A stretch of 53,829 bases of DNA from Polyangiaceae bacterium (GCA_029261965.1 JAJDAH010000049.1:1-53829), one strand, 5' to 3'. Positions 36,330 to 45,314 are shown, counted from the first letter of the stretch. Numbers and translations: made by a program. Notes: generated from the letters alone by a model not told the origin.

Positions 36330-36978
36330 TCTTCCCGGCGTGACCGAGGAACGACCGGCAAAAGACGATGTGGCGGGATCGAAACGAGGTTCGGAGCCCC
36401 CGCCGAACTCGCGGCCTGCGTCGAGTGGCGCGCCCGAGTCCGAGGCGCGGCCCGAACCAAAGCCGCGCGCCAAAAAAGAGCGGGTGCTGCACACGCGGAT
36501 CCCCGCCGTGCTCGAAGCCGAGCTCAAGGCGGCCGCGGGGACTCTTCGCATGCCTGTCTCCAACCTCGTGCGCACCATCCTCGAGGACGCTGTGGCCATC
36601 GCCGACAAGGCGTCGCATCGCGTCGAGGACGGTCTGCAGCGCGCCGTTCGTGCGACGAGTCGTGTCGAAAGCGGGCTGAGCCGCGTCGCCAAGGTCACGA
36701 GCACCGTCGAAGATGGACTCGATCGCGCTGCTCGTTCAGTCAACGAGGAACGCGAGAAAATGCAGCGATTGGTCAAGCCCGGCTCGTCGCTCAAAGACGT
36801 TCTGGCCTACCAGCCGGTGATCATCGCCGCGGCGACCGAGTGTCGAGCCTGCGGTGGGGGTCTCGAAGCTGGCGACGATGCCGCGCTTGGCGTGACCGAG
36901 CGCCCGGGCCCGAGAATCTTCGTGTGTGAAAACTGCATTCCCGGCGCTCGTGCCGGTCCCGAGGGGCCCACGCACTGA
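36310..36978 (+). CDS. Ribbon-helix-helix-like protein with 15-residue repeats and C-terminal zinc-ribbon-like pair
   Basis: 222 residues from ATG 36310; an upstream ATG at 36259 and a GTG at 36340 are in frame and none has a strong ribosome binding site. After a disordered Pro/Arg region the segment VLHTRIPAVLEAELKAAAGTL followed by PVSNLVRTILEDAV has the strand-helix-helix pattern of RHH/CopG DNA-binding proteins. Then come three 15-residue repeats (SHRVEDGLQRAVRAT, SRVESGLSRVAKVT, STVEDGLDRAARSV), a helical rod, and a C-terminal CRACGG...CENC pair. The function is unknown; the combination suggests a DNA-binding or scaffold protein. Confidence 0.6.
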   Translation: MYHVVTHLPGVTEERPAKDDVAGSKRGSEPPPNSRPASSGAPESEARPEPKPRAKKERVLHTRIPAVLEAELKAAAGTLRMPVSNLVRTILEDAVAIADKASHRVEDGLQRAVRATSRVESGLSRVAKVTSTVEDGLDRAARSVNEEREKMQRLVKPGSSLKDVLAYQPVIIAAATECRACGGGLEAGDDAALGVTERPGPRIFVCENCIPGARAGPEGPTH

Positions 36979-37096
36979 GGCGCGGCGCCCGAAGCTCGGG
37001 CGAATCGCGGATCGAAGAATCGGGATCGTGCTCGCAGCACGAAACCCAGAGGACAGCTCTGCGCCGTCGACACGGCGCTCGACAAAGGAGAAAGCC

Positions 37097-37360
37097 ATGA
37101 ATGAAAAAGAAGAAGAACTGAACGACGTGGTGGAAGAGGGTCAGCGATTGCTCGGGTCGCTTGCTCACATCGGGAGTGCTTGGGCGCGCTACGGCCTCGA
37201 GGTTGGACGCCTCGCCCTCGAAACCAGTGCGGAAACGCTGCAATCAACCGCCGAGCGGCTCGAGAGCTTGGCCGACGGTCTCGAACACGATGCGGAAGGT
37301 GCGCTCGATTCGGCCGGCCCAGACCGGTCTCGGCGGCGGGATGTGTTCGCATCGAAGTGA
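37097..37360 (+). CDS. Small all-helical protein (87 aa)
   Basis: Starts ATG 37097 with an excellent AAAGGAG 6 bp upstream. It begins MNEKEEELNDVVEEGQRLLG and runs as heptad-like helices (GSAWARYGLEVGRLALETSA, then ETLQSTAERLESLADGLEHD) ending in a basic tail. It has no Cys, no signal peptide and no TM. It resembles phasin- or apolipoprotein-like amphipathic helices. It follows the RHH-like gene by about 118 bp, past a 7-bp hairpin (36986-37002), and is followed by a strong terminator. Possibly a two-gene unit. Confidence 0.6.
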   Translation: MNEKEEELNDVVEEGQRLLGSLAHIGSAWARYGLEVGRLALETSAETLQSTAERLESLADGLEHDAEGALDSAGPDRSRRRDVFASK

Positions 37361-37430
37361 TCTCCAGCACAAGCTCGGCTTGTGAGCGGCGCGTGTCGCG
37401 TCGTGTTCAGACCCTGTGCTCTTCGACGGC

Positions 37431-37468
37431 AACTCGGCGGCCTCGCTCGGTAGGGGCCGCCGAGTTTT
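37431..37468 (+). terminator. Intrinsic terminator between convergent genes
   Basis: Perfect 12-bp stem AACTCGGCGGCC/GGCCGCCGAGTT (arms 37431-37442 and 37455-37466, 12-base loop), closing with TTTT. It ends the plus-strand small helical protein gene 70 bp downstream, and could also slow transcription from the convergent hydrolase gene. Confidence 0.75.
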
Positions 37469-37507
37469 GCAAGTGATCACAGATCCAGGGGAATGGCTGG
37501 GCTCGCG

Positions 37508-38602
37508 TTACACGACGCCGGTCATGAACCGCAGCAACTGGAATTTTTCCAGCCACGACGCCTCCCCATCCACTTCGACGTGATTGAGGAGCCGAGAGAC
37601 CAGCGTGTGCATTTGCCGAGCTCCCTCGAGCTTCGCCCAATCGACCTCGCTGGCGGGAATGACGCTGTCTCGAGAGCCGTGCAGCAAGAGCACCGGGGCG
37701 CGGATGTGCGCGAGCTTGCCGCGCGGCGAGAGCGCTTCGAGTTCCACCGTGCGCTCGGCAATCACGCGCTCGGCCACGTCGGCCAACTCGGAAAGACGCC
37801 CGGTCTCGACGAGGCGGAACAGACGGTCTCCCGCTTCCGTCGTCCGGCCAGAGGCAATGGCTACGGCGCGGGGGCGGTCCTCCTGAAGCCACGCGCGGAG
37901 GGCCTCGCGAAGCACACGACGGTCTTTCGCGGGCACGAGGCGGTCGACGTGCCCATAGGCGAACACCAGAAGACCGTATTCGTGGGCTTCGAATGGTCGC
38001 CGTCCGGTCGGGGTGTCGATTTCGTTGGTCACGAAGAAACGCAACACTCTTTCGAGATCGTGGTGTCCGCCGATGCTCGCCACGAACTCGAGTTGCTCGG
38101 CCACGGCCGGGCGTGATGCGGCAACGAGCGACAACCCGCCGGCGAAGCTGAAGCCCAAGAGGCCGACGCGCTCGCTGAAAACGAGATCTCGGCGGTTTCC
38201 GAGATAGCGCACGGCATCGACTAGCTGGTCGATTGTGTCTGGGGTGATGCGGTAGTCGGTGACGTCCGGAAGCTCTGGGGTCAAAACTACCCGACCGGAT
38301 CGAGCAAGAGCGCGAGCGAACGGGACCAACCGTCTCTCGTCGATCCCCTGATAGTGGACGCCGTGGGCCACCACGACGCCAGGACCGCGGGAGCCCGAGA
38401 GTCGATAGACTCGGCCCCGGATCGGGCCGAGTCTCCCGGGTATTTCGACGTTCTCCGTGTGCACCCGGTCCCCACCGGGGTCCGCACTGGCCAACTCGCC
38501 CAGCAATTGACCCGCCCGCCGCCACCGGCCGATTTCGGGGGCGGCGAGTGCCCAAGCCGCCACCATGACGCAAACGACGGCGAGCAGTCGGCCGAGTCTC
38601 AT
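37508..38602 (-). CDS. Alpha/beta hydrolase with N-terminal TM/signal anchor
   Basis: 364 residues from ATG 38602, preceded by GCAGGA and AGGAG. An N-terminal hydrophobic helix (RLLAVVCVMVAAWALAAP) suggests membrane anchoring or export. The fold is alpha/beta hydrolase: nucleophile elbow GFSFAGG (Ser at about 163), acid GSRDSVIP, and His in LNHVEVDG. The mid-part GVVVAHGVHYQGIDERRLVP supplies an oxyanion-type HG. It is probably a serine ester- or peptide hydrolase; the substrate is unknown. Divergent from the hybrid kinase across 67 bp. Confidence 0.8.
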   Translation of the reverse strand: MRLGRLLAVVCVMVAAWALAAPEIGRWRRAGQLLGELASADPGGDRVHTENVEIPGRLGPIRGRVYRLSGSRGPGVVVAHGVHYQGIDERRLVPFARALARSGRVVLTPELPDVTDYRITPDTIDQLVDAVRYLGNRRDLVFSERVGLLGFSFAGGLSLVAASRPAVAEQLEFVASIGGHHDLERVLRFFVTNEIDTPTGRRPFEAHEYGLLVFAYGHVDRLVPAKDRRVLREALRAWLQEDRPRAVAIASGRTTEAGDRLFRLVETGRLSELADVAERVIAERTVELEALSPRGKLAHIRAPVLLLHGSRDSVIPASEVDWAKLEGARQMHTLVSRLLNHVEVDGEASWLEKFQLLRFMTGVV

Positions 38603-38669
38603 TCCTGCAAAAACTCCTTCCCGCCCATAGTCATTCCTTTCAATCGGCGATACCCTCGCCGCCGAGGGG

Positions 38670-40586
38670 TTGAGGTTGGAAGGGTTTCTGGAAGCCGCCA
38701 ATGCGGGCAGTCCGCTCCAGACTGGAGCGGAGCTGGTCTGCTCGGCTTTGGATCACGTGCCCTTCGGAGTCGCGGTGATCGATCCGCACGGTCGCCGAGT
38801 TGCGGCGAATCGGCGCCTCGGCGATTGGGCGAGCGATGGCATTCTCGCGGCCACCGTAGTCGAAGAAGATCCGGCGCTGGTGGCCGCACTCGATCGAGCA
38901 CTCGACGGTGCGTCGAGCAACCTGCAATTGGCACGTGCCCCACTGGCGCACCGTTCCGGGGTGTGGCGCGTCGACGTCGCACCATTCGAGACCAACGGAG
39001 TCATCGTCGGTGCCATCGTCACGATTTCTGATGGCTCGGAGCAGCGCCGAGCCACCGACGCTTTCGAGGCGTCGCAGCGACGATTCCGCGTGCTCGTCGA
39101 CTCGGCAAGTGACGGGATCGCATGCTGCCGGGACGGCGTGCTGCTCTACGCCAATCCCGCTGGTGCGCGAATGCTGGGCTACGACGGGGGCGACGAGCTC
39201 GTCGGTCGCCGGCTGCTCGATTTCGTCGTGGAGCCCGAGCGGGCGCGCTTCGAAGACCGCGCGTCGAACGCGGAGGAGGCGACTTCCGCGCGGTTGCTCG
39301 AGTCGGTTTTCGTTCGGCGCGACGGAACGCAGTTGCCCGTCGAACTCTCGATCTCGCGGGCGACTCTCGACGATGGGCTCGCGAGCTTCGTTTTTTTTCG
39401 AGATGTCTCCGAGCGAATTCGCATGCGAGGCGATCTCGAGCGCGCGCAAAGGATGGACTCCCTCGGGCGGATGGCCGGCGGCATCGCTCACGACTTCAAC
39501 AATCTCATCACGGCGATCGCCGCGAGCTTGCAACTGGCGAGGCGCGCTGACGGCTCGACGTTGCACGAGGTGCTGAATCGCGCCGACGCCGCGGCGTTTC
39601 GAGCCTCGGACATGACGCAGCAGCTCTTGACGTTCAGTCGCGGGTCGACGGCGACGTGCGTGGCGGTGGATCCCAATCCGATCGTGGAAGAGGTCGTCGA
39701 CTTGCTCCAAGCGATGAAGAACCAAGACGTGCGCGTCGAGACTCGGCTCGACCCGCACGCCGGTCGCATCTGGATAGCGCCGTCGCAACTACATCAGGTC
39801 ATTTTCAACCTTCTGATCAACGCATGGGACGCCATTGCCGCGTCGGGGAACATCACCGTGGAAACGACGCGCGAATCGGGCTCTGACGGCGTCGAGCGTA
39901 TCCGCATTAGCGTGGCTGACACCGGAGTGGGCATAGATGCCAAAACCCGAGAACGGATGTTCGAGCCACTTTTTACGACCAAACCGGCGGGTGGGGGTAC
40001 AGGATTGGGATTGTCGACCGCTTACGGCATCGTGACACGCGCAGGGGGTTGCATCGAAGTCGAGACGGCACCCTCGGAGGGCACGACCTTCAACGTGAGC
40101 TTCCCCAAATCCGCCGAGAGCCGTGATAGCGCGCCGCCGGTGGACCGATCGCCGCCGGACGATTCGTCCGGGCCACGGGATTCAGGTCAGCGACCCCAAA
40201 AGGCGACAGTGCTCATTTGTGATGACGAGGTCCGCTTGGCGGTGCTGACCGCCGGCCTGCTCGAATCTCACGGCTATCGGGTGTTGACTGCGGATTCCGC
40301 CAACGCCGCTCTCGACGTTCTTCGTCGAGAGACCGTCGACGTGCTGGTGCTGGACGTGCACCTCAAGCCGAAACCGGCGGCGCAGCTGCTGCCTCTGCTC
40401 GTCGAGATCGATGGTGACCTTCAAGTGATACTCAACAGCGGATACGCTCGAGAGGACATCCCCGACGAGTTGCTCGACGATCCCCTGGTGGTCGGTTATC
40501 TCGCCAAGCCTTATCCGGTCGAAGAACTTGCCGAGATGATCCGCGGCGTGCTGCGCCCGTCCGAGGTCCGCCAGACGCCACGGTGA
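38670..40586 (+). CDS. PAS-PAS hybrid histidine kinase with receiver domain
   Basis: A 638-aa cytoplasmic two-component sensor. PAS-like regions at about 23-125 and 135-250; HisKA with phosphoaccepting His 274 (GGIAHDFNNLI); HATPase with NLLINAWDAI (N box), ADTGVGID (G1) and GGGTGLGLS (G2); receiver at about 512-630 with DD of ICDDE, phosphoacceptor Asp 562 (LVLDVHL) and Lys 613 (LAKPYP). No TM segments, so sensing is cytosolic. Start is TTG 38670 after GAGGGG; no ATG or GTG lies in this open frame, and TTG 38676 is an alternative. The partner regulator is not adjacent. Confidence 0.88.
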   Translation: MRLEGFLEAANAGSPLQTGAELVCSALDHVPFGVAVIDPHGRRVAANRRLGDWASDGILAATVVEEDPALVAALDRALDGASSNLQLARAPLAHRSGVWRVDVAPFETNGVIVGAIVTISDGSEQRRATDAFEASQRRFRVLVDSASDGIACCRDGVLLYANPAGARMLGYDGGDELVGRRLLDFVVEPERARFEDRASNAEEATSARLLESVFVRRDGTQLPVELSISRATLDDGLASFVFFRDVSERIRMRGDLERAQRMDSLGRMAGGIAHDFNNLITAIAASLQLARRADGSTLHEVLNRADAAAFRASDMTQQLLTFSRGSTATCVAVDPNPIVEEVVDLLQAMKNQDVRVETRLDPHAGRIWIAPSQLHQVIFNLLINAWDAIAASGNITVETTRESGSDGVERIRISVADTGVGIDAKTRERMFEPLFTTKPAGGGTGLGLSTAYGIVTRAGGCIEVETAPSEGTTFNVSFPKSAESRDSAPPVDRSPPDDSSGPRDSGQRPQKATVLICDDEVRLAVLTAGLLESHGYRVLTADSANAALDVLRRETVDVLVLDVHLKPKPAAQLLPLLVEIDGDLQVILNSGYAREDIPDELLDDPLVVGYLAKPYPVEELAEMIRGVLRPSEVRQTPR

Positions 40587-40599
40587 ACGTGGCGGTTTG

Positions 40600-42075
40600 A
40601 TGCGCCGCGCCCCCGGCGGTATGGCGCTCGGGATGGGCACGGCGAAGAAGAAGAAACGCGCGACGGCGAAGAGGACAGCGAAGAAGCGCACCTCGGTCAG
40701 CCGTCGACGACCCAAGGCGGGCAAACCCGAGGCGTCGGAGATCCTCGCGAGCCTCGAGCGTCAGGGGGCGCGGCACGCGAAAGTCGGCGGCTTCGACATC
40801 GACGGGATCCTCCGAGGCAAATACGTCTCGTTGAAGAAGCTTCGAGCCGCGCTCGAAAAGGGTTTCGGCTTCTGCGACGTGATCTTCGGGTGGGACGTCG
40901 CCGACATGCTCTACGACAACGCCGAGGTCACCGGGTGGCACACCGGCTATCCCGACGCGCACGCGGTTCTCGATGCCTCCACCCTTCGCTCGATTCCCTG
41001 GGAGCCGTCCGTCGCCGCGATGCTCTGTGATTTTCGGGACGCAAACGGGCGTCCACATCCGGCGTGTCCGCGTTCGCTCCTGAAAAAGATCGTAGCAAGA
41101 GCCGAATCGATGGGATTCGAACCCGCCTTTGGGGCGGAGTTCGAGTTCTTTTTCTTCCGCGAAAATCCGCAGACCCTCAGGGAAAAGAACTTCAGGAACC
41201 TGGAGCCGCTCGACCCGGGGATGTTCGGTTACAGCTGGGTTCGTGAGGGGCAGAGCAAAGAGCTCATGGCGGACATTCTGGACGGCATGGCCGCGTTCGA
41301 CATCGAGGTCGAGGGCCTGCACACCGAAACCGGTCCGGGAGTCTACGAGGCGGCGATCGCGTGGGACCTCGCACTTCGCGCCGCGGACAAGGCGGCCCTC
41401 TTCAAGACCGCTCTGAAGGAGATTGCTCATCGACACGGTCTAGCTGTGACGTTCATGGCCAAATGTAGCGGGGACCTGCCCGGGGCCAGCGGGCATCTGC
41501 ATCAGAGCTTGTGGAAGAACGGCAAGAACGCGTTTTTCGATTCCAAAGCGCGCCACGGCATGAGTCGAACGATGCGGCAGTACATCGCTGGTCAACTCGC
41601 GCTGATGCAGCCGCTCACGGCGATCTACTCGCCGACGATCAATAGCTACAAGCGCTACGTACCCGGACTTTGGGCGCCAATGGTCGCCGCATGGGGCGTG
41701 GACAACCGAACCTGTGCGGTGCGCGTCGTGTCCGCGGGCGACAGCTCTTCACTGCGCGTGGAATACCGGCAGACGGCGGCGGACATCAACCCGTATCTGG
41801 CCATCGCCGCGTGCCTCGGAGCAGGCCTCTACGGCATCGAGCAGGGTCTCTCTTTGCAGCCGGAGAGCCGCGGAGACGCCGGCACGGATGGACCGAACAA
41901 GCTACCGACCAGCCTGGGGGAGGCGACAGCGCTGCTTTCGAAGAGCCGCGCGGCCAAAGCGGTGCTCGGCGCACCGTTCGTCGACCACTACGTGCGGACG
42001 CGTGACTTCGAGGTGCGATCGTACGAGAAGGCAGTCACCAACTGGGAGCTCGAGCGCTACTTCGAGACCGTGTGA
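40600..42075 (+). CDS. Glutamine synthetase-family ligase with Lys/Arg-rich N-terminal tail
   Basis: A 491-aa GS-fold enzyme (start uncertain among ATG 40600, 40621, 40633). Residues about 12-45 are a Lys/Arg/Ala tail (TAKKKKRATAKRTAKKRTSV). GS motifs are present: AEFEFFF and TETGPGVYEAA (metal Glu), SGHLHQSLW (His), NSYKRYVPG and NRTCAVRVV, and VEYRQTAADINPYLAIAACL. The lack of classic GlnA landmarks and the company of an iron alcohol dehydrogenase suggest a gamma-glutamyl ligase such as a PuuA- or GlnT-like enzyme for amines rather than ammonia-assimilating glutamine synthetase. Confidence 0.85.
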   Translation: MRRAPGGMALGMGTAKKKKRATAKRTAKKRTSVSRRRPKAGKPEASEILASLERQGARHAKVGGFDIDGILRGKYVSLKKLRAALEKGFGFCDVIFGWDVADMLYDNAEVTGWHTGYPDAHAVLDASTLRSIPWEPSVAAMLCDFRDANGRPHPACPRSLLKKIVARAESMGFEPAFGAEFEFFFFRENPQTLREKNFRNLEPLDPGMFGYSWVREGQSKELMADILDGMAAFDIEVEGLHTETGPGVYEAAIAWDLALRAADKAALFKTALKEIAHRHGLAVTFMAKCSGDLPGASGHLHQSLWKNGKNAFFDSKARHGMSRTMRQYIAGQLALMQPLTAIYSPTINSYKRYVPGLWAPMVAAWGVDNRTCAVRVVSAGDSSSLRVEYRQTAADINPYLAIAACLGAGLYGIEQGLSLQPESRGDAGTDGPNKLPTSLGEATALLSKSRAAKAVLGAPFVDHYVRTRDFEVRSYEKAVTNWELERYFETV

Positions 42076-42105
42076 ACGAGCCCCCCTTGTTTAGGAACGT
42101 ACGCG

Positions 42106-43242
42106 ATGTCGTCAATCTGGAACTACCCAACGCGAGTTGTCTTCGGCGACGGAGCTTCGAAAAGCGTGGGCGAAGAGGCGAAGTCTCTCGGCGCCGCTCG
42201 CGTTCTCGTCGTCACGGATCCGGGGGTGGAGAAAGCCGGCCTTCATGAACGAGTGCTCGACTCCCTCGAGTCCGCCGGAATCAAGACGGCGGTCTACACG
42301 GGAGTCGACGGCAACCCGGTCGAGAGCAACGTGACCGGCGGAGCCGAAGCCTTCGCGGAGCATCGAGGCGACCTCGTGGTCGCCATTGGCGGAGGCTCGC
42401 CGATGGACGTCGGAAAGCTCGTCGCCGTGCGAGCGCGCACCGATCGAGCCTGGGAAGAGCTCGACGACGCAGCCGGCGGCTCGATCCACGTGCCGGCCGA
42501 CTTGCCGCCGGTCATCACGATTCCAACGACCGCCGGTACAGGGAGCGAGGTCGGGCGCGCCGCAGTCGTGATGGTCGAGTCGACGGGGAGAAAAACGGTC
42601 ATCTTCTCGCCAGCGATGATGCCGAAGGCGGCGATCTTGGACCCCGAGCTGACCGTGAGCATGCCGCCGAAGACGACCGCCGCGACCGGATTCGATGCGC
42701 TGACTCATTGTGCAGAGGCGTACTTGGCCGTGGGCCAGCACCCCATGGCCGACGCGATCGCGCTGGCAGGCATCGATCTCGTCAACAAACATCTCGTCAC
42801 GGCGGTCGAAGCCGGCGACGACCTCGAGGCACGGGGCGCGATGATGCAGGCCGCGATGATGGGCGCCGTCGCGTTTCAAAAGGGGCTAGGGGCTTGCCAT
42901 TCGCTGGCCCACCCGCTGTCGAGTGAGTGCGGTCTTCACCACGGCCTCGCCAACGCGCTGTGTCTGCCTGCGGTGCTCGACTTCAACGAAGCGGCAGTGG
43001 TCGAGCGGGTCGTACACATCGGACTTTTGCTCGACGGACAACCCGACCTCGGCGAATGTTCGAAGGCCGTACGCGAGCTCCGTGCAGCGCTGTTGCTGCC
43101 GAACGGGCTCGGCGAGGCCGGCGTCAAAGCAGCGCAGCTTCCCGCCCTCGCCGACCTCGCATTCGAAGATGCGTGCCACCGCGAGAATCCCCGAAAATGC
43201 ACTCGCGACGACCTTCTCGCGCTTTACGAAGCGTCCATGTGA
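42106..43242 (+). CDS. Iron-containing alcohol dehydrogenase
   Basis: A 378-aa group III dehydrogenase. NAD(P)-binding region VVAIGGGSPMDVGKLVAV; TIPTTAGTGSEVGRAAVV; metal ligands in GFDALTHCAEAY (Asp, His) and in GACHSLAHPLSSECGLHHGL (His pair). Oxidises primary alcohols to aldehydes, or the reverse. It follows the GS-like gene by 30 bp and precedes the TetR/alkB pair, so it may handle alkanol or amine-derived alcohol; the substrate cannot be read directly. Confidence 0.92.
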   Translation: MSSIWNYPTRVVFGDGASKSVGEEAKSLGAARVLVVTDPGVEKAGLHERVLDSLESAGIKTAVYTGVDGNPVESNVTGGAEAFAEHRGDLVVAIGGGSPMDVGKLVAVRARTDRAWEELDDAAGGSIHVPADLPPVITIPTTAGTGSEVGRAAVVMVESTGRKTVIFSPAMMPKAAILDPELTVSMPPKTTAATGFDALTHCAEAYLAVGQHPMADAIALAGIDLVNKHLVTAVEAGDDLEARGAMMQAAMMGAVAFQKGLGACHSLAHPLSSECGLHHGLANALCLPAVLDFNEAAVVERVVHIGLLLDGQPDLGECSKAVRELRAALLLPNGLGEAGVKAAQLPALADLAFEDACHRENPRKCTRDDLLALYEASM

Positions 43243-43277
43243 GTCGAGCCCGCAGGTGAGTCGAGCGCCGTAGCCCG

Positions 43278-43898
43278 CTAGTCGCTCGGGCGAATCATCT
43301 GCATCAGCGCGACCGAGCCCTTGTTGGCATCGAACGGCAAACCAACCTCCATTGCTTGATGTAGCCCGAGCGCGATCAAGACCAGCAGCGTCGCGACTTG
43401 TTCCGGATCGACGTCTCGACGCACCGACCCGGCTTCCTGTCCTTCCGTGACGGCGTGTGCGACACGTTGGAGCGCGTCGAGAACCAGCGACACGTAGCGT
43501 TCGCGAAGCTTCGTTGATCTCGAGGCGGCGGCGAGAAACTGATGTCCGGGGATCGATGCCTGAAAGGGGAACGTCCCGGTGTCGATGGCCATCACGAACA
43601 TGCGAACCGTGCGCTCGAGATCCAGGGCCGCGTCGCCGGTCGCGATGATGACGTCCACGAATTGACCCAGCACGTGCTCGACGACAGCGATGATGAAGTC
43701 GTCGCGGTCTTTGAAGTGCACGTAGAACGCGCCCCGCGTGAACCCAGCGCGGCTGCAAATCGCGTCGAGGCTCGGGTTGTCGAGTCCCTCTTCGCCGAAG
43801 GCCTCGATGCCGGCGTGAATGAGGGCCACTCGTGTCTCGCGTTTGGTCGTTTCGCGGACGGACTCTTTGGGGCTCGCTTGGGGGGTGGGCTCCGGCAT
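43278..43898 (-). CDS. TetR-family transcriptional regulator
   Basis: A 206-aa regulator. I chose ATG 43898; a GTG at 43943 lies inside an operator palindrome and would add 15 residues. N-terminal HTH at about 20-65: RETRVALIHAGIEAFGEEGL, then CSRAGFTRGAFYVHFKDRDDF, the classic TetR recognition helix. The C-terminal domain is the ligand-binding helical bundle (LRERYVSLVLDALQRVAHAV). Divergent from alkB with two matching palindromes between them, so it most likely represses alkB and itself; inducer unknown. Confidence 0.9.
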   Translation of the reverse strand: MPEPTPQASPKESVRETTKRETRVALIHAGIEAFGEEGLDNPSLDAICSRAGFTRGAFYVHFKDRDDFIIAVVEHVLGQFVDVIIATGDAALDLERTVRMFVMAIDTGTFPFQASIPGHQFLAAASRSTKLRERYVSLVLDALQRVAHAVTEGQEAGSVRRDVDPEQVATLLVLIALGLHQAMEVGLPFDANKGSVALMQMIRPSD

Positions 43899-43931
43899 GA
43901 CTTTTCGCGATTTCTTCGACGCTGGACCTTG

Positions 43932-43983
43932 ACATACCGTCACGTATGTGAAAAATCAAGCTCACATACCGCATCGTATGTGA
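43932..43983. promoter_or_regulatory. Twin palindromic operators between tetR and alkB
   Basis: Operator 1 (43932-43949) is ACATAC-CGTCAC-GTATGT, six-base arms; operator 2 (43962-43983) is TCACATAC-CGCATC-GTATGTGA, eight-base arms. Their centres are 32 bp apart, about three helical turns, on one face of the DNA. Arm sequence and spacer length are shared, indicating one regulator dimer per site, almost surely the adjacent TetR protein. Confidence 0.85.
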
Positions 43984-43998
43984 ATTGGAGGTCCCCCC

Positions 43999-45201
43999 AT
44001 GAGCGCCACGGCAACTACCCGCGAGCATTCCGTCGAAAAGCGACCCGAGCGAGCCAGCCGGCTCGGTGAGCCGGAGCCCGGGGCGCCGCTGGGGGTGTCG
44101 GGTCTAGCTGGGCTATGGGGGCTACACCTTTTGTGTTTGGTGGTTCCAGCCACCACCATCGCCTTCCTGTCGACCGGCCCCCACCCTTGGTACGTAGCGC
44201 TCGCGTTCGTCGGTGTGCTCGCCGGCTCCGTCGTGCTCGACAATCACGCGGGCCCGGCGCGGGCTCAGCCGGCAATCAACCTCCCGAGTTGGCCGTTCGA
44301 TGGTGTGCTCTATCTGCTCGTCGGCGTTCAGCTGGTGGTCGTGGCCCTCTTTACCCGGTCGGTCGCGGAGACTGGCCTTTGGTCGTTCAACGCTCTGGTC
44401 GGCCTACTCCTCGTGGGTACGAACTCCGGATACTCGGCGATCGTCGTCGCGCACGAGCTCATCCATCGAAAGCAAAAACACCTACAGGGCCTCGGGCGGC
44501 TGCTGCTCGCTACCGTGCTCTACGAGCACTTTTCGACCGAGCACGTGCGTGGCCATCACGCGCGTGTCGGAACGACGGAGGATCCGGCGACCGCGAGGTT
44601 CGGCGAAACGTACAACGAGTTCTTCCGTCGAACGGTTCCCGCGCAGTTTTGGAGCGCCTGGCGGCTAGAGAAGAAGCGCCTGGGGGACGCTGACATGAAG
44701 TGGAACGACCGCCGCATGCTCGTCAATCGAGTCGTGCACGGCCTCCTCGTGCAAGCCGCCTTGGTTACCGCGGTCGTGGCGCTGGCCGGTTGGCAGGCGG
44801 GCGCGGCATTCGTGCTCCAAGCGTTCCTCGCGATTCGCCTGCTCGAAGCGGTGAACTACTTCGAGCACTACGGCCTGTCCCGCGCGTCCAAGCGAGTACG
44901 ACCCGTGGATTCGTGGGACACCGAGTCCTGGTTCACGCTCTACACCCTCGTCGGTCTTTCCCGACACGCGGACCATCACGCGTTCGCTTCGCGCCCCTAT
45001 CAAAAGCTCCGTCATTGGGAGGTGAGCCCGAAGCTTCCCCGGGGTTATTTCGGCATGGTCCAGCTGGTGCTCGTGAACAACGAGAAGGCACGCCGGCTGC
45101 TCGGTGAAGAGCTCGAACGTCGCGAGCTCGGCCCCTTCGCCGAGTCCGAGGAGCCGCGGCGACTCGGCGCGCCCCGCGCCGAGCCCGCGCAGGCAGCGTG
45201 A
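43999..45201 (+). CDS. alkB: Alkane 1-monooxygenase, membrane di-iron enzyme
   Basis: A 400-aa membrane hydroxylase that uses O2 and reduced rubredoxin to convert alkanes to 1-alkanols. Four His motifs of the AlkB family: HELIH (152-156), EHVRGHH (181-187), NYFEHYG (286-292) and LSRHADHH (320-327). Hydrophobic helices lie between residues about 35-150 and 245-285. The start has GGAGG 6 bp upstream. No rubredoxin gene is in the window, so the electron donor must be elsewhere. TetR and the two operators sit directly upstream. Confidence 0.95.
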   Translation: MSATATTREHSVEKRPERASRLGEPEPGAPLGVSGLAGLWGLHLLCLVVPATTIAFLSTGPHPWYVALAFVGVLAGSVVLDNHAGPARAQPAINLPSWPFDGVLYLLVGVQLVVVALFTRSVAETGLWSFNALVGLLLVGTNSGYSAIVVAHELIHRKQKHLQGLGRLLLATVLYEHFSTEHVRGHHARVGTTEDPATARFGETYNEFFRRTVPAQFWSAWRLEKKRLGDADMKWNDRRMLVNRVVHGLLVQAALVTAVVALAGWQAGAAFVLQAFLAIRLLEAVNYFEHYGLSRASKRVRPVDSWDTESWFTLYTLVGLSRHADHHAFASRPYQKLRHWEVSPKLPRGYFGMVQLVLVNNEKARRLLGEELERRELGPFAESEEPRRLGAPRAEPAQAA

Positions 45202-45314
45202 GGGTGTGACACGAAAGTCGGGCCTCGCGACAACGCGCTGACGCCGGCGACCGCGGTGAGAATGACGGTCAGTGCTCGAGGTTTCGCTACAAAACGCCTG
45301 GCGGCACCCGAAAT

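Noticed and set aside
42886-44028. 380-aa minus frame across the ADH-TetR-alkB junction
   Set aside because: Crosses a divergent promoter region with matched operators and is Arg-rich antisense.
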